Positions 59,379 to 64,000 of a stretch of 64,000 nt of DNA are shown here, in pieces. The notes under the pieces are model-generated. The model made no database searches. It was not told the DNA's origin and worked only from the letters and a program-made list of their open reading frames with translations. The stretch's first letter is position 1. Each line of letters starts with the position of its first letter. A program made the translations under genes and the position numbers. Source of the stretch: Exophiala sp. HKRS030 (taxonomy: Eukaryota > Ascomycota > Eurotiomycetes > Chaetothyriales > Herpotrichiellaceae); contig JAHWDD010000005.1 of assembly GCA_023897205.1 (NCBI GenBank), forward strand, positions 3,224,001 through 3,288,000, read 5' to 3'.

Positions 59379-60189
59379 GCTCCCCATGTCCCGGGTCATG
59401 GCAAAGGACTGGAGACAGAGATAGTACGATTCTTTTTCACGCAGCGGCGAGTTCTTGGGCACACAGGCAAAATTGGCTTTTATTGACGGGGTTTACATCA
59501 TTGGTGATTGAGAAGCAAGGCAGTCGAAATGTCCTCCCATTCACAACCATATTCCTCGTGGGACTCTTTGGGCAGCCTTGACCCACGATTTCATTTGGAC
59601 GACACATTAACCGGAGATCTACAACTGTCACGCTATCATTCATCATACTTTACAACAGCACATCCTCTACCATTTGGTACCATTCTTTACGACTATCCTG
59701 TTTGTTTTTTGTTTTTCGCGATACCACTCCGCGAAACACGGTTGCGGATGTGTTGAGCATCAAGGTGTCTCTTGTGTGAAAGTCTTCTCATCGACGACGG
59801 AAAGAGTGCTAGGGACAGTTTTGGGGCGTTTGGCATAATATGCACAACACAAGACAAAGGGACAAAAGGCCACTTACAGTACCTCACGCAAGGGAATATG
59901 GAATCCGATCTTAATGTTGACAATTTAGTGTATATACCAATTCCCCTCCCCTTCCCCCACAGGCTAGATCCGAGAGCTCTGTTTCTGCTACAACACAGGG
60001 CCTCAACCGTCCCCGGGTCGTCTTATCATGACTAGGGCATCCTGTTCTCAGGTGTTTAGAAAATCTATACCGTTACAAAACTCACGCCGCAAGTTTCCTC
60101 ATGCGCGACTGATTCTTCAGTTCGCAGCAATTTCCATTCAAAGCATGTGACTATCGACTACATCTACCCGTATATGCACACACTAGTTA

Positions 60190-60600
60190 ACAGTCAACCC
60201 GCTAATCGAGATTAAGTATCTTCTCTTCAACTGCCTACCTACCTGACTAGTTAGTCAATTAGTTAGTATATTTAACCTCATCACTGACATTTACCGGTAG
60301 ACTTTGATGTGCTTGTCAATTCCATCATTAGTTAGTTAGTGAGTTAGTTAGTTACTTTAATCAGAGGCTGAAGCAAACTTTTCACGCACGCCCGTGGCCA
60401 CACAGTCTCACTGACCATTCGCCAGGCGCCAAACTAAGGGTTTTTGCACACCCCCGACCACGTCGATCAAGTGGCCCCCGAAAATGTGCTTCCGGGTGAT
60501 GGGCGCAAAAAGTGGCACCTGTAACTTTAACTTACTCCGTAGGTACTGTAGGTAGCTAGATACCTAGTTACCTAGTTAACTAACTTATTAGTTAGTTAGA
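60190..60600. repeat. Cluster of degenerate TTAG/CTAA tetranucleotide repeats
   Basis: Repeated TAGTTAGT and CTAGTTAACTAACT strings at about 60247-60266, 60327-60355 and 60565-60600. The latter two are each followed by a similar GGCTGAAGC segment (60360-60368 and 60602-60610), so a roughly 240-bp spaced degenerate duplication may be present. Confidence 0.5.
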
Positions 60601-60642
60601 AGGCTGAAGCTCAGAGCCATGCACTCCAGGCGAAGAAGGCGT

Positions 60643-60655
60643 GGGGGGGGGGGGG
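60643..60655. repeat. Homopolymer G13
   Basis: Thirteen consecutive G, then ATGGG. Far longer than any other G run in the window. Its true length is doubtful given the homopolymer losses seen in genes. Confidence 0.85.
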
Positions 60656-62968
60656 ATGGGCAGGTCAAGGACCCCTTTTTGGTGGTGGACACGTCAACTT
60701 CCAGTATCTCAGATGTTAAAATCTAGGAGCTATCTATCTAGCTATCTACAGTAAGTATCAATTAATCGACGAGCGTGGCGTCGACGCGTCACGGCCCGTC
60801 TAACACAGTTATGTATCTAATAAGAGCTAATCGTCAACAGCCCTATCCACTCCGTACTTACTCTCCGTAATCGTCTACGGAGTAGCTACTGAATCGCTAT
60901 GTGTGGTGGAATCGTAGATAATGAAATTGTCTTTCGACCGCTCCCGCGATGGGGCTTCTGCTAAGTATACAGTGTACGTATGCAATTCCCCTCCGCGCGA
61001 GATTGATGCTGACCTACGACGGGGGTACTTACGTGGACTGTGGACTGTGAGAATCGTTGCTTGGTGGGAGCTGTGCTCGTCACTGGCGCGTGCGTTTTGC
61101 GGCGTCGTCTTGAGATCTTGCGTCGTGCTTCTTGCTTCTTGCTACAAGTGGTTGGTGCGATCGTCGATTGGAGCGTCTCGTGCCCAGGCCCCGCTGCGCG
61201 TTGTCGTCGTCGTCGTCGCCTCCAGTGAGCCGTTTTGCTGTTGGACTTTTTAAGTGAAGAGGATGGGCACCTGGAAGGTTAGTTGAGCTCCTCTCTGTCC
61301 GTTCGTGCGCACCGAGTTGCATTACTGCTGCTGCTGTTGGAGTGTCTCATTCCAATTGTTCAGGTGGCACGTCGTCCTTCAGGTGTGATGAGTGCGTCGA
61401 CCGTGACACAGACTGGATGTCTTGACTGCCTCGCGAACCCTGGGTTACACGGGGCTGTGTCCGTCATCCGGCTGGCTGGCGTGCAGACCGTTGGAATCCT
61501 CGCTTGCTCGCCGCGGTTTGCGTGTCGTTGCCGTCATATTTGTTTGATTGATTGACGGACATCTCGCGTGGTTGTAGCACTGATTTCATTCGATAAGTAT
61601 TATCTCTGGGGTCTAGACTTTCAGGTGAGACGACATCCTATCTAGACGAGTACCCCTTGAACAGTGACGAAGCACCACCGCAAAGCCTGCCTTGGAAATC
61701 AGGGCCACCACGCTTACCGGACGCACTAGGGCCACTTTCAAACTTCGGTCCTTCGTGGTCCTGCAATATAAACACGCACTTCTGAATCCTCGGTGTGCAA
61801 CAAGGCAGTCCGAGATGGTGTGCGCCCGCGCGACAGGCGCTGGCAGACGTTGGACAGATGATGTGGGTACTTCCTCAGCTCGATCATAAGACGAACTCAT
61901 GAAGTCAGGATGGTTAGGTGACCGGGATAGCCACAGCACGCCGGATCGCATTTCCGCTGCGGACCGTTGTGAGAAGACTCGAACTGACTTCACATAGCAC
62001 AGATAGAGTTGAGTGGTGACACAAAGCGGTCCTGCAGTGGCACAATCATGGTGTGACTTGGATTTGGAGAGTTCGTCAGATCTGAGGAATAGTTCGCTGC
62101 ACAAAGATACACCGCAATCACAGTACCTTTGCTGTTGTCATGCCACGTATGATGATGGTTGTTGTTGCGTGATGCTCGGTCGATCCTTCATTGCAAAGGC
62201 GTTTGCCGTTGTGATCAGCGAGTTCATGACCGACCTCTCTTGCCGTGCTTTCTCGTCATACAAGACCAGTGTGTAACCACAGACATGTCTTGTTGGATGT
62301 GCTCACCAAGCCTAGGTCACGAGGGCAAAAGGACAGCCAGCTCCGTCAGTTGCAGGATCATTTCTCTTCCTCGCAGAATCCTAACACGAAGCTGCTCTGT
62401 GGTCTCGGCCCGGGTTCGCCTAGGAGGCAGTGGCATAGGGAAGTGTTTTTCTCTCGCTGCTCTCGCTGGATGCAGCATCACAGGGCGCGTTTTGTTCCAG
62501 GGAGCCTGTGAGTACAGGCAGAGAACACGGAGCATCACTATGGTTTGTATTCGCGCGAGATCTCATCCGTCCGCCTTAGCCTTAACAGTGACTCGAGCTG
62601 TTCGCACATTTTCTCGAAGATCTTCGTAAACGACATCAGATGAGCACTTTGTTTGTTCCACAGTAACTGATGATGCTCATGATGATGCATTCGCACGATT
62701 GATCGCCCATCTGTTCTCTCCTTTTATTCCTTGTGACTTTTGGTCCGGTTTAAGGTATTGCTCCGGTCGAGGCTTGGGCCACTTGCTAAGGTCGGGACTT
62801 AAACGGCGACCACGGACGAAATTTCAACGTGCTGAGAAAGCAACGAAGAAAACACAATCAAGCCGACAGAGATCTCCCTTGCAAGGCGTACCGATTTAAC
62901 GTGTTCCTTGCACCTGTGCACCGAGATGTTCAGGATGACGCCAGGTACGCTCTGCCCTGAATGGAACA

Positions 62969-63707
62969 ATGGCTGGCAAACATACTTTCCTCCTCGGTGC
63001 CACGGGAGTTTCTGGCACCAAGTTCATCGAATTAGTCCTTTAGCAAGCCGATCCTCCATTTCTGACACTCTTTGTCCGCGCGGATTCGAAGTCCAAGTTG
63101 CCAGCCGCGTCTCAGAATGTTGAAACAATAAGACCGTGGAGGGAGCGATCAGCGACATCTCAGCAGTGAATGAAGCTCTCTCTCCGTCCACTGACGGAAC
63201 CTTCCCACCTGTTACGGCCGTCGTTTCTTTCCTAGGAGCTTATCTCACGCTTCGACCAATTCTTACTCGTGATAAGTCTCATCCAATCGCAGATGCCTTC
63301 GGATCGGCGGTCCTCCCTGCCATGAAAGAGCAAAACGTCACTCTGATCCTCGCCCTGAGTACACCGTCAGTATTACACACTGCTGAAGAAGCCAAGTCAA
63401 TGTTGCGGAAATGGTGGTTCTATACGAGAATCCCTCCATTACTGGCACCGCAGGCCGATGCCGAAAGGGCTGGGATCGCCAGTGCCATTATTGCTGCCGG
63501 CAAGAAAGACCTGAGATTGGAATGGACGGTGTTCCGGTACCGCATCTCATAGATGGAGATGCGACAGCACAAGTGATCACTGGGCGGCTTGACGATCAGT
63601 TTGCCGGGAGCTTCGACCTCTGCCGGCGGAGTTTAGCTAGGTGGGCCCTAAAGGAGGTGGACGAGAAGGCATGGATCCGCGATTCACCTTTGCTCGCGAA
63701 CAAATAA
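62969..63707 (+). CDS. NmrA-like NAD(P)-binding oxidoreductase with premature TAG
   Basis: The start MAGKHTFLLGATGVSGTKFIE carries the Rossmann GATGxxG motif of NmrA/isoflavone-reductase-like short-chain enzymes. Later segments fit the family: AVVSFLGAYLTLRP, VTLILALSTPSV, AERAGIASAIIAAGKKDLRLEWTVFR, then VPHLIDGDATAQV and DLCRRSLARWALKEVDEKAW. Frame breaks near 63134-63135 and 63536-63537 each need one base, giving 246 residues. An in-frame TAG at 63041-63043 follows ELVL where Gln is expected; CAG to TAG is a RIP-type change and cannot be a length error. It may be a real nonsense mutation, so pseudogene status is open. Substrate unknown. Confidence 0.65.
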
Positions 63708-64000
63708 TCCCAGATCATCATGCTCGCATGGAAGACTTAAGCGACAGCCTTAGCTGCAATATGTGGCAGGGAAAATTCCCCTTTCGGGCCATGGGTTTAA
63801 CGTCTCATGGATCTATGCGTGTTGTGGTGAGTGGACGGACTGAGCCACAGACATTAAACTAGCTCAGTTTTCTCGACAGAGTATCTTCGTACAATTACTC
63901 CTCACAATCCTCGAGGAGTGCACGATATCCTGTGACGTTAAAAGAGCTCACCGATGATGATATCGCCGTTAAGGATCGTCGGCCTGTACTTGTCAGGTGT
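63708..64000. other. Right window edge, nothing supported
   Basis: No open frame with family features. A minus-strand stretch near the end (about 63950-63998, PDKYRPTILNGDIII) looks protein-like and may belong to a gene starting beyond the window. Confidence 0.3.

Larger units (their letters stand above)
59379..62968. other. 3.6 kb without a recognisable gene; short repeats
   Basis: Open frames at 60921-61253 (plus), 61613-62104 (minus) and 62159-62629 (plus) have no family features and overlap each other on opposite strands. Simple repeats at 60190-60600 and a G13 run are the main structure. Nothing else supported. Confidence 0.4.

Noticed and set aside
61613..62104. 163-codon minus-strand ORF
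   Set aside because: Begins at a non-ATG or weak start, overlaps plus-strand frames of similar length, and has no recognisable motif.
1..64000. CRISPR array or prokaryotic operon
   Set aside because: No spaced direct repeats of suitable length; introns and gene families are fungal.

Overview
The window is nuclear DNA of a filamentous ascomycete (Pezizomycotina). The evidence is short GT-AG introns (47-71 nt), recognisable fungal housekeeping genes (RPN2, mRNA triphosphatase, MAD1, mitochondrial uS8), fungal-only families (HeLo domain, Asp f 4-like secreted protein, TRI12-like MFS relic) and a 7 kb retrotransposon block with extreme repeat-induced point mutation (RIP). I do not assign a class or species.

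Layout. 1-13.6 kb is a normal gene-dense arm: the tail of an unknown gene, an alpha/beta hydrolase, a patatin-type lipase, the mRNA 5'-triphosphatase and proteasome subunit Rpn2. 13.6-25.4 kb is gene-poor: mitochondrial uS8, a conserved proline/serine-rich fungal protein and a truncated MFS transporter relic. 25.5-36.6 kb is an accessory block: a kinase-like (APH) protein fused to an AttH/CrtC-like domain, an RNA-dependent RNA polymerase relic, and a head-to-head pair made of a kinase-Sel1-ankyrin protein and a HeLo-pseudokinase protein. 36.6-44.1 kb is a 100-N assembly gap plus a Ty3/Gypsy element (minus) nested in a Ty1/Copia element (plus). 44.8-54.3 kb carries a BTB protein, a membrane protein, Mad1 and a transcription-factor-like protein. 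54.3-64 kb is mostly non-coding apart from an Asp f 4-like secreted protein and an NmrA-like oxidoreductase with a premature stop.

The most interesting locus is the divergent pair at 30.4-36.6 kb. One gene has an apparently active protein kinase followed by Sel1-like and ankyrin repeats. The other has an N-terminal HeLo (cell-death, membrane-targeting) domain and a C-terminal pseudokinase lacking the catalytic Asp. They share a 507-bp promoter with a perfect 16-bp palindrome. The layout resembles animal RIPK/MLKL necroptosis proteins and suggests a candidate fungal regulated-cell-death or allorecognition module. This is inference from domains and position.

Reading caution. Nine of the fifteen recognisable genes need one or two single-base additions to be read through, thirteen in all, every one in the same direction and mostly at runs of G or C. 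Because RPN2, MAD1 and the capping triphosphatase should be essential, this is best read as systematic loss of homopolymer bases in the assembly, not as pseudogenisation. Coding spans below are given across those breaks.
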